Shown: positions 7,952 to 16,268, counted from the stretch's first letter. The stretch: DNA of 64,000 nucleotides from SIG575 sp045534165 (GCA_045534165.1 JAZSJD010000032.1:1-64000), one strand, 5' to 3'. Numbers and translations: made by a program. Notes: generated from the sequence alone by a model not told the origin.

Positions 7952-10045
7952 TTAACTGAAATATTTGTTTATCGTATTTTTGCATATTTTTTTAGTGTCT
8001 TTTTCTTCAAATTCCGGAGGGTTAAAAGTGAGGATAACACCTTGCTCAAACCTTGCCATATCGCCATAGAAAGAGTTTGACACAAAAACATCACGGTCTA
8101 AATACTGCTTTTTTGTTCTTTCCTGGAATCCTAAGAATTTATACTGTCCTGCAAGATGTTCAAAGAATTTTTCCCATCTTACTCTGTGATAACAGGGGAG
8201 GAAATTTCCTAATAACTGCCATCCTGAATCGTAAAGCTGATTTTCTTCAAGCATTGGTCCCCAGAGTCCTAAGGAAGCAATGTAGTTAATGATGAAATAT
8301 GTAAGTTCTTCGTCATTGATTGCAATTTTTTTCAATTCATCAATGTAGCAGGATGCATTGAATAATCTGTGGCAAACGAGAACATCGTTTACATCATCCA
8401 TAATCTGCAGGAATTTTTTTGATTTTTCCGCCAGCTCTTCCATTTTTCTGTTTCTGTAAAAGTTGGCGATTTCACCATGTAAAGGATAAGCTTCGTTGTC
8501 GAGCAACTGTTTTGTAATGTTGATGATGTCATATTTATAGCCTTCTGTATCGGCATCAAGTTTTTCAAGGGAACGGTAAATTTTCAGAAGATCATTGTTG
8601 TCATAAAGGGGGTTGATTCTGTCAAAAAGACCTGTGTGACGTAAGTTGAGCTGAGGTCTTGTGCATAAAGTTGAACCTACGGGAACAGCACTGTGTTCCT
8701 TTGAATAACAGGTTTTTCTGTAAAGAGAAATTCTCTCAGCATAGTTTTCGTCTGTTTTTCCGTATCGTGCAATTTCGTATTTTTTATACCATTCGTTCAG
8801 ATCGATTTTTCCGCTTTCTGTGATAACGTCAAAAGAAAGTGAGAAAAACATAGGATTCTGTCTTATGTTTTCGGGGAAAATGCCTGCGCCTTCAAGGTTT
8901 TTGTATTTTTCTGCACATTCAAGGAAAGGATTTCCGGCAACTTCTTCAATGTCGCCTTGCATACTGTTGTGAGAGTTATTGTGATGAGAGTTGCCGAGGA
9001 TAAATTTAAGTCCGTCAAAACCGTCAGTTCTTGTATGTGCAGATGAGTCAGTGTCAAAAACAAGAACATCGCACCTTTTGATTTTTGTAACAAAATCTTT
9101 TCTGTATCCTTCTGTTGTGAAAATAAGAACGGAATTTTCGTTCACGTAGTCGGCTGCTCTGTCCAATTCTTTTGCAGCGGTTTCAAGGTAAGCCAATTCT
9201 TTTCTTTTTGTGCCGATGTCGGTGTTGCATAACTGGTTGCATAAATAATAATCAGAATGTCCTAAATATTCTTCCTGGACTTCAAGATATTTGATGAAGA
9301 ATCTTCTGAAAGTAACAGAATCAAGCTTCAAACGATATGTTTTCGGGAAAAATGCCCATTTCTCTTCAATTTTAACATCTCTTGCATTGAAAAGTTTAGT
9401 TGTAACATCAGGTACAATTCCGGAGAAAGATGAGAGAACAGGGATAATGCCGAGGTCTTTCATTCTTTCAACAATTTTTTTGCCCATTTCGATGTTTCTT
9501 TCAATGTGATCAAAAGATTTATTGGGTACATAATTGTAAAATTTATTCTGCATCTGCCATGCATAAAAAGCAGGTCCTGAAATAAATTCAAGTGCAAAAT
9601 CCTGAGGATAATCAAGCTTTATAAGTGTGTAGAAACAGATGCCGTCATTTCCCACAGGGTTGACAGCCATATTGATTCCGCTCATTGCAAGGAAATCAAG
9701 AAAATATTCCCATTGGGAAAAATCCCATTTCCATGCATCGTTTGAATAATATGTGTAATCACCGAAAACTCTTAATTTCTGGGGAATATAAGCGGAAAAT
9801 TCTTCTTTCGGCAACGGTGCCTCTGTGATTTCAATTCTTTCACAACAAGGAATGATTTTTTTGCCTGTGCAGTTTTCAAGATACTTACCGAAAGCCTTTG
9901 CAACACAGACTTTATCAGTGCCGAAAAGGTGAATTTTACCGTCTTTTTCTTTGTAACCGTAGAAATCCTGGTCGGTAGTTTTTTCTGTTATTTCATATGT
10001 AAATCTGTCCTTGACAGCAGGTGCAATGCGTTCAATTATTTTCAA
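7952..10045 (-). CDS. GH89-like (alpha-N-acetylglucosaminidase family) protein
   Basis: A 697-residue protein recognisable as GH89. The string WKWDFSQWEYFLDFLAMSGI, then GPAFYAW, GIIPVLSSFSGIVPDVTT and a C-terminal GAGIFPENIRQNPMFF, follow the order seen in human NAGLU and clostridial GH89. By eye the nucleophile Glu (PEG in NAGLU) aligns with E392. The general acid/base Glu in the NAGLU motif FNEMQPP aligns with Q271 in CNQLCN, a striking substitution. No signal peptide is present, so it acts in the cytoplasm on imported oligosaccharide. The start is TTG at 10045 with GGAGGT seven bases upstream. First gene of the operon with the kinase-like, GDPD-like and serine dehydratase genes. Confidence 0.8.
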   Translation of the reverse strand: MKIIERIAPAVKDRFTYEITEKTTDQDFYGYKEKDGKIHLFGTDKVCVAKAFGKYLENCTGKKIIPCCERIEITEAPLPKEEFSAYIPQKLRVFGDYTYYSNDAWKWDFSQWEYFLDFLAMSGINMAVNPVGNDGICFYTLIKLDYPQDFALEFISGPAFYAWQMQNKFYNYVPNKSFDHIERNIEMGKKIVERMKDLGIIPVLSSFSGIVPDVTTKLFNARDVKIEEKWAFFPKTYRLKLDSVTFRRFFIKYLEVQEEYLGHSDYYLCNQLCNTDIGTKRKELAYLETAAKELDRAADYVNENSVLIFTTEGYRKDFVTKIKRCDVLVFDTDSSAHTRTDGFDGLKFILGNSHHNNSHNSMQGDIEEVAGNPFLECAEKYKNLEGAGIFPENIRQNPMFFSLSFDVITESGKIDLNEWYKKYEIARYGKTDENYAERISLYRKTCYSKEHSAVPVGSTLCTRPQLNLRHTGLFDRINPLYDNNDLLKIYRSLEKLDADTEGYKYDIINITKQLLDNEAYPLHGEIANFYRNRKMEELAEKSKKFLQIMDDVNDVLVCHRLFNASCYIDELKKIAINDEELTYFIINYIASLGLWGPMLEENQLYDSGWQLLGNFLPCYHRVRWEKFFEHLAGQYKFLGFQERTKKQYLDRDVFVSNSFYGDMARFEQGVILTFNPPEFEEKDTKKICKNTINKYFS

Positions 10046-10060
10046 AGCCGATTACCTCCA

Positions 10061-10076
10061 AGGTATAATTATACCT
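10061..10076. promoter_or_regulatory. 16-bp palindrome at the transcription start, probable operator
   Basis: AGGTATAATTATACCT (10061-10076) is a perfect palindrome placed immediately downstream of the -10 element of the minus-strand promoter and one base upstream of the GH89 ribosome binding site, a position suitable for repressor binding. Confidence 0.5.
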
Positions 10077-10105
10077 ATTATAACACAAAAAAACAAAATT
10101 GTCAC
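10077..10105 (-). promoter_or_regulatory. promoter of the GH89/kinase operon
   Basis: Minus strand: -35 GTGACA (10105-10100), 17-base spacer, -10 TATAAT (10082-10077). Transcription would begin near 10070, inside the palindrome. Confidence 0.7.
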
Positions 10106-10160
10106 CATCTTTATATAAAATATAAATCTAAATATTTTTGTCAAAATATTACAAAAGTTA

Positions 10161-10189
10161 TTGAAAAATAAAAGCCGATGTGTTAGAAT
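10161..10189 (+). promoter_or_regulatory. promoter of the ThuA/oxidoreductase genes
   Basis: -35 TTGAAA (10161-10166), 17-base spacer, -10 TAGAAT (10184-10189); start codon at 10225. Confidence 0.65.
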
Positions 10190-10224
10190 TAACAAAATTA
10201 ATCTGCAAAAGGAAGTGCTTTTTG

Positions 10225-10959
10225 ATGATCAAAGTTACTGTATGGCATGAAAATTATCATGATAGGACAGACGAAGCAACAATGAAAATGTATCCCGGTG
10301 GTATGCATAATATAATCAGATCTTTTCTTGAAAAAGATGAAGAATTGCTTGTAAGAACAGCAACTCTCGATGAACCTGATTGCGGTCTGCCTGATGAAAT
10401 TCTTGAAGATACAGATGTTCTTCTCTGGTGGGGCCACGCAAAGCATGACGATGTGCCTGATGAATTGGCTCAGCGCGTACATCAGCGTGTTCTCAGAGGC
10501 ATGGGTATAATTTTCCTTCATTCGGCTCATATGTCAAAACCTTTCCGCCTTACAATGGGTACAAGCTGTACTCTTAAATGGAGAGATAATGACAGAGAAA
10601 GACTCTGGACAGTAATGCCTTCTCATCCCATTGCAAAAGGTGTGGATGAATATATTGAACTTGAAAGCGAAGAAATGTATGGCGAGAGATTCGATATTCC
10701 TCAGCCGGATGAACTCGTTTTCCTTGGTTGGTTTGCAGGTGGCGAAGTTTTCCGTTCAGGTTGCACATGGTATAAAGGTCTTGGCAAAGTTTTCTATTTC
10801 CAGCCGGGACATGAAACTAACCCAAGCTACCACAATGAACAGGTTCAGAAAATTATTATGAATGCAGTAAAGTGGGCAGCACCACAGATGATAGTTGAAA
10901 AGCTTGATTGTCCCCACTATGCTTCTCTGGAACAAAAAAGACTTGAAAGGAATGATTAA
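10225..10959 (+). CDS. ThuA-like trehalose-utilization-type protein
   Basis: A 244-residue protein of the ThuA family (class I glutamine-amidotransferase-like fold), associated in rhizobia with trehalose/disaccharide catabolism. Visible family strings are IKVTVWHEN at the start, DEPDCGLPDEIL, VLLWWGHAKHDDVPDE, GMGIIFLHSAHMSK, LEHEE-like LESEEMYGE and FYFQPGHETNPSY near the end. Length is normal. A longer frame exists upstream, but ATG 10225 has an AAAGGAAG site and begins at the conserved first strand. The Gfo/Idh/MocA gene follows after one base, the usual ThuA partner, suggesting the two act on the same sugar derivative. Cytoplasmic; substrate unknown. Confidence 0.85.
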   Translation: MIKVTVWHENYHDRTDEATMKMYPGGMHNIIRSFLEKDEELLVRTATLDEPDCGLPDEILEDTDVLLWWGHAKHDDVPDELAQRVHQRVLRGMGIIFLHSAHMSKPFRLTMGTSCTLKWRDNDRERLWTVMPSHPIAKGVDEYIELESEEMYGERFDIPQPDELVFLGWFAGGEVFRSGCTWYKGLGKVFYFQPGHETNPSYHNEQVQKIIMNAVKWAAPQMIVEKLDCPHYASLEQKRLERND

Positions 10960-10960
10960 T

Positions 10961-12022
10961 ATGAAAAAAATCAGAATTGGTATTGTCGGTAACGGTGGTA
11001 TTTGTAAAGGTGCCCACATACCTACATATCTTAAGGATGAAAGAGTTGAAATTGTAGGCGTTTGCGATATTATCGAAGAACGTGCGCAGTTTCTGAAAGA
11101 CGAATATTTCCCCGATGCAAAGGTGTATACAGATTACAAAGAGCTTCTTAAAGATGAAACTATTGATTCAATTGATATCTGCACACCTAACTATCTTCAT
11201 TCAATCATAGCAGTTGATGCTTTCAAGGCAGGCAAACACGTTTTCTGTGAAAAGCCTGATGCTATTGACGTTACAGAAGTTCTTAAAATGCAGAAAGCAG
11301 CAGATGAAGCAGGCAAAGTTCTTATGGTTATGAGAAATAACCGTTTTGTTGGTGCATCTCAGTATGCTAAAAAATATATTGATGCAGGCAAAATGGGCGA
11401 TGTTTATGCAGCTCGTTGCGGCTGGCAGAGAAGACGTGGTATTCCCGGCAAAGGCGGTTGGTTTACAACAAAAGCTCAGTCAGGTGGTGGACCTCTTATC
11501 GATTTAGGCGTTCATATGATAGACCTTGCAATCTGGCTTATGGGTAACCCAACACCTGTTTCTGTAAGTGCAAATACATTCTGCAAATTTGCCGATAACG
11601 ATACAAGTGACTCTGTAAACTCAGATTTCGGCGATAAAAATTCAGAAGGTACATTTGATGTTGAAGACCTTGCAATGGGTATGATCAGATTTGACAACGG
11701 CGCAGTTCTTCAGATCGAATTCAGCTGGGCATCAAATATCAAGAGAGAAAAACGTTTTGTTGAACTCAGAGGCTCCAAAGCAGGCCTTAAATGGGAAAAT
11801 GACGATGTTGAAATTTTCACAGAAGAAGCAGGTCAGCTTCTTGATATCAAACCCGCAGGAAACCTTGATAATAAAGGACATCACAACAATCTTGTTCACT
11901 ATCTTGATGTTCTCACAAAGGGTGCAGAACCTTGCTTCAAACCACAGCAGGGCGTTGATATGATCAAGATTCTCTGTGCTATTTACGAATCAGCAAAAAC
12001 AGGCAGAGAAGTTGTTCTTTAA
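10961..12022 (+). CDS. Gfo/Idh/MocA family NAD(P)-dependent oxidoreductase
   Basis: A 353-residue sugar dehydrogenase-like protein. The Rossmann fold begins at once, with GIVGNGGICKGAHIPTYL (residues 6-23). CTPNYLHSIIAVDAFKAGKH and CEKPDAIDV carry the family EKP motif with its catalytic Lys, and GGPLIDLGVHMIDLAIWLMG contains the GxxxDxGxHxxD block. The last strand is FKPQQGVDMIKILCAIYESA. Start ATG 10961 follows GAAAGGAATG. It is one base after the ThuA-like stop and is certainly cotranscribed. Likely oxidises a sugar or inositol-type hydroxyl; substrate not determinable from sequence. Confidence 0.9.
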   Translation: MKKIRIGIVGNGGICKGAHIPTYLKDERVEIVGVCDIIEERAQFLKDEYFPDAKVYTDYKELLKDETIDSIDICTPNYLHSIIAVDAFKAGKHVFCEKPDAIDVTEVLKMQKAADEAGKVLMVMRNNRFVGASQYAKKYIDAGKMGDVYAARCGWQRRRGIPGKGGWFTTKAQSGGGPLIDLGVHMIDLAIWLMGNPTPVSVSANTFCKFADNDTSDSVNSDFGDKNSEGTFDVEDLAMGMIRFDNGAVLQIEFSWASNIKREKRFVELRGSKAGLKWENDDVEIFTEEAGQLLDIKPAGNLDNKGHHNNLVHYLDVLTKGAEPCFKPQQGVDMIKILCAIYESAKTGREVVL

Positions 12023-12044
12023 TTAAATATTTCAAGTGTTTTTT

Positions 12045-12077
12045 ACCTCCCTTTGAGTTCAAAGGGAGGTGGATTTT
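12045..12077 (+). terminator. hairpin between oxidoreductase genes
   Basis: A 12-bp perfect inverted repeat (12045-12056 and 12059-12070) with a two-base loop, followed by GGATTTTT. It probably terminates or attenuates the ThuA/MocA transcript before the next oxidoreductase. Confidence 0.7.
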
Positions 12078-12100
12078 TAACCGGAAAAGAGGATTTTCTT

Positions 12101-13090
12101 ATGAACTATGCAATAATAGGAACAGGCTGGATAGCAAAAGCTTTTGCAGAGGGAATGAAGCTTGCAAGTGGCATTTCACCCTATGCAATTTACTCAAGAA
12201 CAGAGGAAAAAGGGGCTGATTTTGCACGTCAGACAGGCGCTGAAAAGGTGTTTACAGACCTTGAAAAAATGGCTCTTTGCGAAGAAATAGATGCGGTGTA
12301 TATTGCTTCACCCAATGCACTTCATTATGCTCAGAGCAAGCTTTTTCTTGAGGCAGGAAAACACGTTATCTGTGAAAAACCAATCACTGTTGAACCGGAA
12401 GAATTTGAAGAACTTTTTTCGCTTGCAAAGTCAAAAAAACTTGTCTATATGGAAGCGATAATGATGATGCATTTTGATGGCAGAAATGTTATAGAAAATG
12501 CACTGAAAAATATCGGAAAAATCACAACTGCCCGCATCGATTTTTCACAACTTTCTTCAAAATATCCTGCACTTAAAAGGGGAGAAAATCCAAACATTTT
12601 TAATCCGGAATTTGCAACAGGTTGTCTGATGGATTTAGGTGTTTATAATATTTATTTTGCATTATATTTTTTCGGCAAACCGAATAAAATTATATCAACA
12701 TCTTTTATGCTTGAAACAGGTGTTGACGGTGCCGGAACAGCAGTGTTTTATTATGACGATAAACAGGTGACTCTCACTTATTCAAAAGTGGGTCAATCCC
12801 GCACAGGTACTGAGGTTTACGGTGATAAAGGCACTCTTTTTATAGAGTCGGTTTCCAAGCTGGTAAACGTTAAAATTTATGATAATGACGGTGTCTGCGA
12901 AGTGCTTTCGGGAGATACGGAAAAAGAAGAAGTTATGAGTGGTGAAGCAGGTGATTTTCTGCGTTATATTTCGGACTATGATAGGTACAAAAATGAGTAT
13001 TTCAGGTGTGCTGAAATGTCACTTGAAGTAAGCAGAATCATGAAAGAAATCCGTCAGCAGAATGACATAAAATATTCATCAAAAAAATGA
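12101..13090 (+). CDS. second Gfo/Idh/MocA family oxidoreductase
   Basis: A 329-residue oxidoreductase with the nucleotide-binding start YAIIGTGWIAKAFAEGM, IASPNALHYAQSKLFLEAGK, the EKP motif in VICEKPITVEP, and GCLMDLGVYNIYFALYFFG in place of the usual DLGxHxxD, where the His is Tyr (VYN). That is the arrangement in the glucose-fructose/dihydrodiol-dehydrogenase branch. Start ATG 12101 has AAGAGGA upstream. It lies downstream of a hairpin, so it is either read through from the ThuA operon or expressed at a lower level. No promoter was found in the short gap. Function is probably sugar redox; substrate unknown. Confidence 0.87.
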   Translation: MNYAIIGTGWIAKAFAEGMKLASGISPYAIYSRTEEKGADFARQTGAEKVFTDLEKMALCEEIDAVYIASPNALHYAQSKLFLEAGKHVICEKPITVEPEEFEELFSLAKSKKLVYMEAIMMMHFDGRNVIENALKNIGKITTARIDFSQLSSKYPALKRGENPNIFNPEFATGCLMDLGVYNIYFALYFFGKPNKIISTSFMLETGVDGAGTAVFYYDDKQVTLTYSKVGQSRTGTEVYGDKGTLFIESVSKLVNVKIYDNDGVCEVLSGDTEKEEVMSGEAGDFLRYISDYDRYKNEYFRCAEMSLEVSRIMKEIRQQNDIKYSSKK

Positions 13091-13119
13091 GTAAAAATAA
13101 TTAAAAACTGAAGAATTTT

Positions 13120-13206
13120 AATGCACTTTTTTGAGGAAATTTTCGAAAATTCTTACACAAAAAATGGTCAGAATTTTTGTTGAAAATTTATGAAGAAGAG
13201 TGCATT
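13120..13206. promoter_or_regulatory. inverted repeats upstream of the surface-locus promoter
   Basis: AATGCACT near 13120 and AGTGCATT near 13198 form an 8-bp inverted pair flanking about 75 AT-rich bases. Inside lies a perfect 14-bp palindrome, AATTTTCGAAAATT (13138-13151). These sit just upstream of a strong promoter and are candidate regulator sites or an upstream terminator for the oxidoreductase gene. Nothing else is seen in the 258 bases between genes. Confidence 0.4.
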
Positions 13207-13212
13207 TTTTTG

Positions 13213-13241
13213 TTGACATCTTGACAAAAAAGTGATACAAT
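13213..13241 (+). promoter_or_regulatory. strong promoter at the head of the surface locus
   Basis: Perfect -35 TTGACA (13213-13218), 17-base spacer, -10 TACAAT (13236-13241). A second TTGACA (13221-13226) and two more TACAAT/TATAAT-like hexamers (to about 13256) overlap, giving possible alternative starts. Confidence 0.75.
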
Positions 13242-13348
13242 ACAATAGATATAATAGAGTTAGTGGGAGTATGTCTATTTTTAAATTTCCAATAGAGAAA
13301 AATAACCACAAATTCTACCTGAAATCCTGCAATATGGAGCGTGCTATT

Positions 13349-14116
13349 ATGGCTGAAGAAATCAGAGAAACTGAAGAAAAAAAAGAAACTATAAAGATTC
13401 CGAGAACACGTACAATGGAAATTCTGTATAAGCCTGTTTTCGATGTAGGCCTTAACATGGCGGTTGATTATTACACCCGTGTTCAGCTTATTGACTATAA
13501 AGTAGGCATTATTCAGCCTGAAACTTACATCCCGGTGGCTGAAAAATCAAATCAGATTGCCGAAATCGGCAAATGGACCATCGAAGAGTCTTGTGAAGCA
13601 ATACTGAGAACTCAGGCTCGTGGTGCTGACATCCACAGCGTAATTCTCTGGACTTCTTTGAAACACCTTAATAAAAAGAATTTCGTCAAATCAATGACGA
13701 GTATCGTTGACAAGAAAGATATTGATCACGACAAATTCTGTTTCCAGATTACAGATCACATTCTTCAGGCAGACAGTGAAATCATTGCGAAGAATATTAT
13801 TGATTTACGTAATGAAGGCTTCCGTGTAGCAATTGATGATTTCGGAGTTGAATATACTTCGCTTTCAAACCTCGGTCAATATGAGGTTGACTACATCGGT
13901 ATCGACGGTTCACTTGCACGCGACATTGAAATCAACGAACGTCAGCAGAATATGCTCCAGGGTATTATCGACTTCGCGAAAAAAATAGAAACTAAGGTTA
14001 TGGTTTCGGGAGTTGAAACTCAGGAGAGAGCTGATCTTCTCAAATCAATGGGTGTTGACAGAATGTCAGGTCCTCTTTACGGCGACTTTGTAAAAGAAAA
14101 AGAAATTACTATATAA
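13349..14116 (+). CDS. degenerate EAL-domain protein
   Basis: A 255-residue stand-alone EAL-fold protein. Family positions can be followed: YYTRVQL where EAL/ExLxR should be, FQITDH for the ELTE block, AIDDFGVEYTSL (the DDFG loop, intact), YIGIDG for KIDR, VSGVET for EGVET, and SGPLYGD for the QGY block. Most metal- and c-di-GMP-hydrolysing residues are therefore replaced, and only the DDFG aspartates remain. It is probably a c-di-GMP or protein-binding regulator rather than a phosphodiesterase. ATG 13349 is preferred (GGAG eight bases upstream) over earlier in-frame ATGs. First gene of the surface locus, directly behind its strong promoter; no membrane span, so cytoplasmic. Confidence 0.8.
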   Translation: MAEEIRETEEKKETIKIPRTRTMEILYKPVFDVGLNMAVDYYTRVQLIDYKVGIIQPETYIPVAEKSNQIAEIGKWTIEESCEAILRTQARGADIHSVILWTSLKHLNKKNFVKSMTSIVDKKDIDHDKFCFQITDHILQADSEIIAKNIIDLRNEGFRVAIDDFGVEYTSLSNLGQYEVDYIGIDGSLARDIEINERQQNMLQGIIDFAKKIETKVMVSGVETQERADLLKSMGVDRMSGPLYGDFVKEKEITI

Positions 14117-14147
14117 GTAGCACTACCCTGAAAAGGAGTTGGATATT

Positions 14148-15020
14148 TTGGCTAAGAAAGAAAAGATGCCGAAGGATACATACAATCCTGAAATGGAAAA
14201 GTATGGTGTCCGTACTACGGCAAAGAAAGTAAGAAAACATAAGCTGCTTCTGAGAATAACGGTTATTATTCTTGCTTTGTTGCTTCTGTTCCTTGCGATT
14301 TTCTTCGGATGTATAACTTATGCAAAACAGGCAGGTCGATTTACAGTTAACCTTGACCCTGATGCAATTGAAAAATATGGTATTACACTCTGTGAAAGTT
14401 ATGATCAGGCCTATGGTTTAGGTGCATGGGCAAACGGTGGCACAGGACCGGACGGAAAACCAACCGCTGACAGTAACTATGAATCAGGCGTTTTAATCCG
14501 CGGTGCAGCCGTTGAAAATATGGATAACATTACGGAAGAATGGTTGCCGGAAGATGTTGACAGCGGTAATCATTCAGGCAGTCACCATGGTGATGCAAAC
14601 AAAGATGGTGAAATTGACTACATAGCATATACCTTCTATCTCAAAAATGTAGGTAGAGAGGATGCAGACTATAATGTTTCAATTGATGTCCTTTCAGTAG
14701 ACCTTGGTGCTGACGAAGCAGTCAGAGTAAAGGTTTACAGAAACGGTGAACCGATTACTTACGGTAAAAAACCTGTCAAGGGTACCGAAAAAGATAAATA
14801 TGCAAAATTTGGTATTGACCAGTTCTTTGTTAAAGAAGACAAGGTTATGGATAGAAAGATAACCAATTTTAAAACAGGCTCGGTTGACAAATATACAGTT
14901 GTTATCTGGCTTGAAGGATGGGATCCTGAATGTGTTGATAATATTATGGGAGGAGAGGTTAAGCTGTCTATGATGTTCCATATTATAGACAAAGAAGCCG
15001 AAAACGGGGAGCTTGTTTAG
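14148..15020 (+). CDS. single-pass membrane protein of the surface locus
   Basis: A 290-residue protein with a basic N-terminal cytoplasmic stretch, one membrane span (residues about 35-60), and an outward domain of about 230 residues. An acidic loop, DANKDGEID (residues about 148-156), resembles a single EF-hand/dockerin-type calcium loop. The C-terminal part contains YTVVIWLEGWDPECVD, which is shared in form (WLEGxDxxC) with the TasA-like protein encoded next. That suggests a related beta-sandwich domain and possibly a membrane base or anchor for the fibre. The start is TTG at 14148 with AAGGAG nine bases upstream; an earlier in-frame TTG abuts the RBS and is unlikely. It lies 31 bases after the EAL gene in the same transcript. 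No known family was recognised. Confidence 0.75.
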   Translation: MAKKEKMPKDTYNPEMEKYGVRTTAKKVRKHKLLLRITVIILALLLLFLAIFFGCITYAKQAGRFTVNLDPDAIEKYGITLCESYDQAYGLGAWANGGTGPDGKPTADSNYESGVLIRGAAVENMDNITEEWLPEDVDSGNHSGSHHGDANKDGEIDYIAYTFYLKNVGREDADYNVSIDVLSVDLGADEAVRVKVYRNGEPITYGKKPVKGTEKDKYAKFGIDQFFVKEDKVMDRKITNFKTGSVDKYTVVIWLEGWDPECVDNIMGGEVKLSMMFHIIDKEAENGELV

Positions 15021-15121
15021 GAAAAAAGTGAACAACGCACTTTCTTAAATTAAGCAAGTTCCTTAAGTAACTTTTCTCCCCTTAAAATTTATCAACACAT
15101 ATTGGATATAAATTAAAAAAA

Positions 15122-15138
15122 TGAAAGTAAAACTTTCA
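15122..15138 (+). promoter_or_regulatory. small hairpin in the leader of the TasA-like gene
   Basis: TGAAAGT-AAA-ACTTTCA forms a 7-bp stem ending about 14 bases before the AGGAGG-like RBS. The 144-base gap before the gene is AT-rich and otherwise featureless. The stem could stabilise the message or modulate translation. Confidence 0.35.
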
Positions 15139-15164
15139 AAAAAATTTTTATGGAGGAATTATTC

Positions 15165-15980
15165 ATGAAAAAGACAATGAGAAAAAGTGCATTGCTTTCT
15201 TCAGTAGCAATGCTCATCGTATCAGCTATCGTTCTTACATCAGCTACTTATGCATGGTTCTCATCATCAAAAGTTGTTGCTGTTGAAGAACTCGAAGCAA
15301 GCGTTAAAGTTTCCACTGGTCTCCTTATCTCAGTTGATAAGGGTGGCGAATGGGGCACACAGGTAGACTTCGCAGATGCAGTTGCTGTTAAAGACGGTTG
15401 GGGTGCTGGTTATCAGAGAGATATGGTATTTGATCCCGCATCATCAGAAGATGCTTCAAACTGGATTACAGCTATCTATGACGAAGATACAAAAACTCTC
15501 GGCACATCACCTGCAGTAGTAGGTACAAACGTTGTTGCAGTTCCCCTTTGGGTAACAGGTCCTGTTGGCGAAACAGTTAAAGCTGTTGTTAACTTCGACG
15601 GTACAGACTCACAGGCAGCAAAATGTATGAAGTTTGCTCTTGTTCCCGCATCAGGCGATGCTGGTGACGTTATCGGTACATACGATAAAGCTGTTGCAGC
15701 TGAAGCTAATGCTGATAACACATTCATGGGCGTTTCAGCAGCAGGTTCATCAACAGCAACAGATGGCGCTTATGTAACAGACGGTGGTAAAAACATTTCT
15801 GAAGTTGCAGCAGACGGTGGTATCACATTCACAATCGCTGAAGGCACAACAACAGACGCTCCTATGATGTTTGTTGCATACCTCTGGCTCGAAGGTAACG
15901 ACGCTGACTGTAGCATGCTTGAATTTGATGTTGCAGGTGAAGACGTTAAATTCGCTATGACACTTAACATCGTAGAATAA
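15165..15980 (+). CDS. TasA-like secreted protein with SipW-type signal peptide
   Basis: A 271-residue exported protein. The signal peptide ends in ATYAWFSSS (residues 27-35), the T-x-A-(W/A)-F pattern of SipW-processed TasA/camelysin proteins, with predicted cleavage after Ala30. The mature chain is Ala/Gly/Val/Thr-rich and acidic, consistent with a beta-rich fibre subunit. Near the C-terminus, YLWLEGNDADCSMLEFDV repeats the WLEGxDxxC motif of the preceding protein. ATG 15165 has TGGAGGAA upstream. A leader hairpin before it and a GC-rich hairpin after it suggest separate control, as for a major structural subunit. It immediately precedes a SipW-type peptidase gene, its likely processing enzyme. 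Confidence 0.8.
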   Translation: MKKTMRKSALLSSVAMLIVSAIVLTSATYAWFSSSKVVAVEELEASVKVSTGLLISVDKGGEWGTQVDFADAVAVKDGWGAGYQRDMVFDPASSEDASNWITAIYDEDTKTLGTSPAVVGTNVVAVPLWVTGPVGETVKAVVNFDGTDSQAAKCMKFALVPASGDAGDVIGTYDKAVAAEANADNTFMGVSAAGSSTATDGAYVTDGGKNISEVAADGGITFTIAEGTTTDAPMMFVAYLWLEGNDADCSMLEFDVAGEDVKFAMTLNIVE

Positions 15981-16047
15981 TTAATTTGAATCAATTATAT
16001 TTTAGTGATTGTTCAACTTTAGAGTTATAAACATAGCTCGTTAAATC

Positions 16048-16071
16048 GTTTCAAATATCGGCTTTTGAAAC
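16048..16071 (+). promoter_or_regulatory. hairpin after the TasA-like gene
   Basis: GTTTCAAA (16048-16055) pairs with TTTGAAAC (16064-16071), an 8-bp stem with an 8-base loop in the 288-base gap between the TasA-like and signal peptidase genes. No T run follows. Confidence 0.4.
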
Positions 16072-16094
16072 AGCTTAAAACTTAAAAAACATAG

Positions 16095-16122
16095 CCTGGC
16101 GGGGTTTAACCGCCTCGCCGGG
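16095..16122 (+). terminator. GC-rich hairpin, partial terminator or mRNA processing site
   Basis: A 10-bp GC-rich stem with G-U pairs (16095-16104 with 16113-16122) and an 8-base loop, the only GC-rich island in the gap, followed by TGTGTTTCC. The T run is poor, so partial termination or 3'-end protection of the upstream message is likelier than full termination. Confidence 0.55.
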
Positions 16123-16268
16123 TGTGTTTCCTCTGACAAACGAAATAATGTAACCATTAAATCAAACGTTAAGTTTTTAATATAGATATAAGTTAAATTT
16201 GAAAATAAAAGAGAAATCTTTTGATATATATATGATTAAAAATATGAAAATAAAGGTGGGCCCTAATT

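Noticed and set aside
13118..13309. 63-codon minus-strand frame upstream of the EAL gene
   Set aside because: It covers the promoter region, has AT-rich random composition and no RBS.
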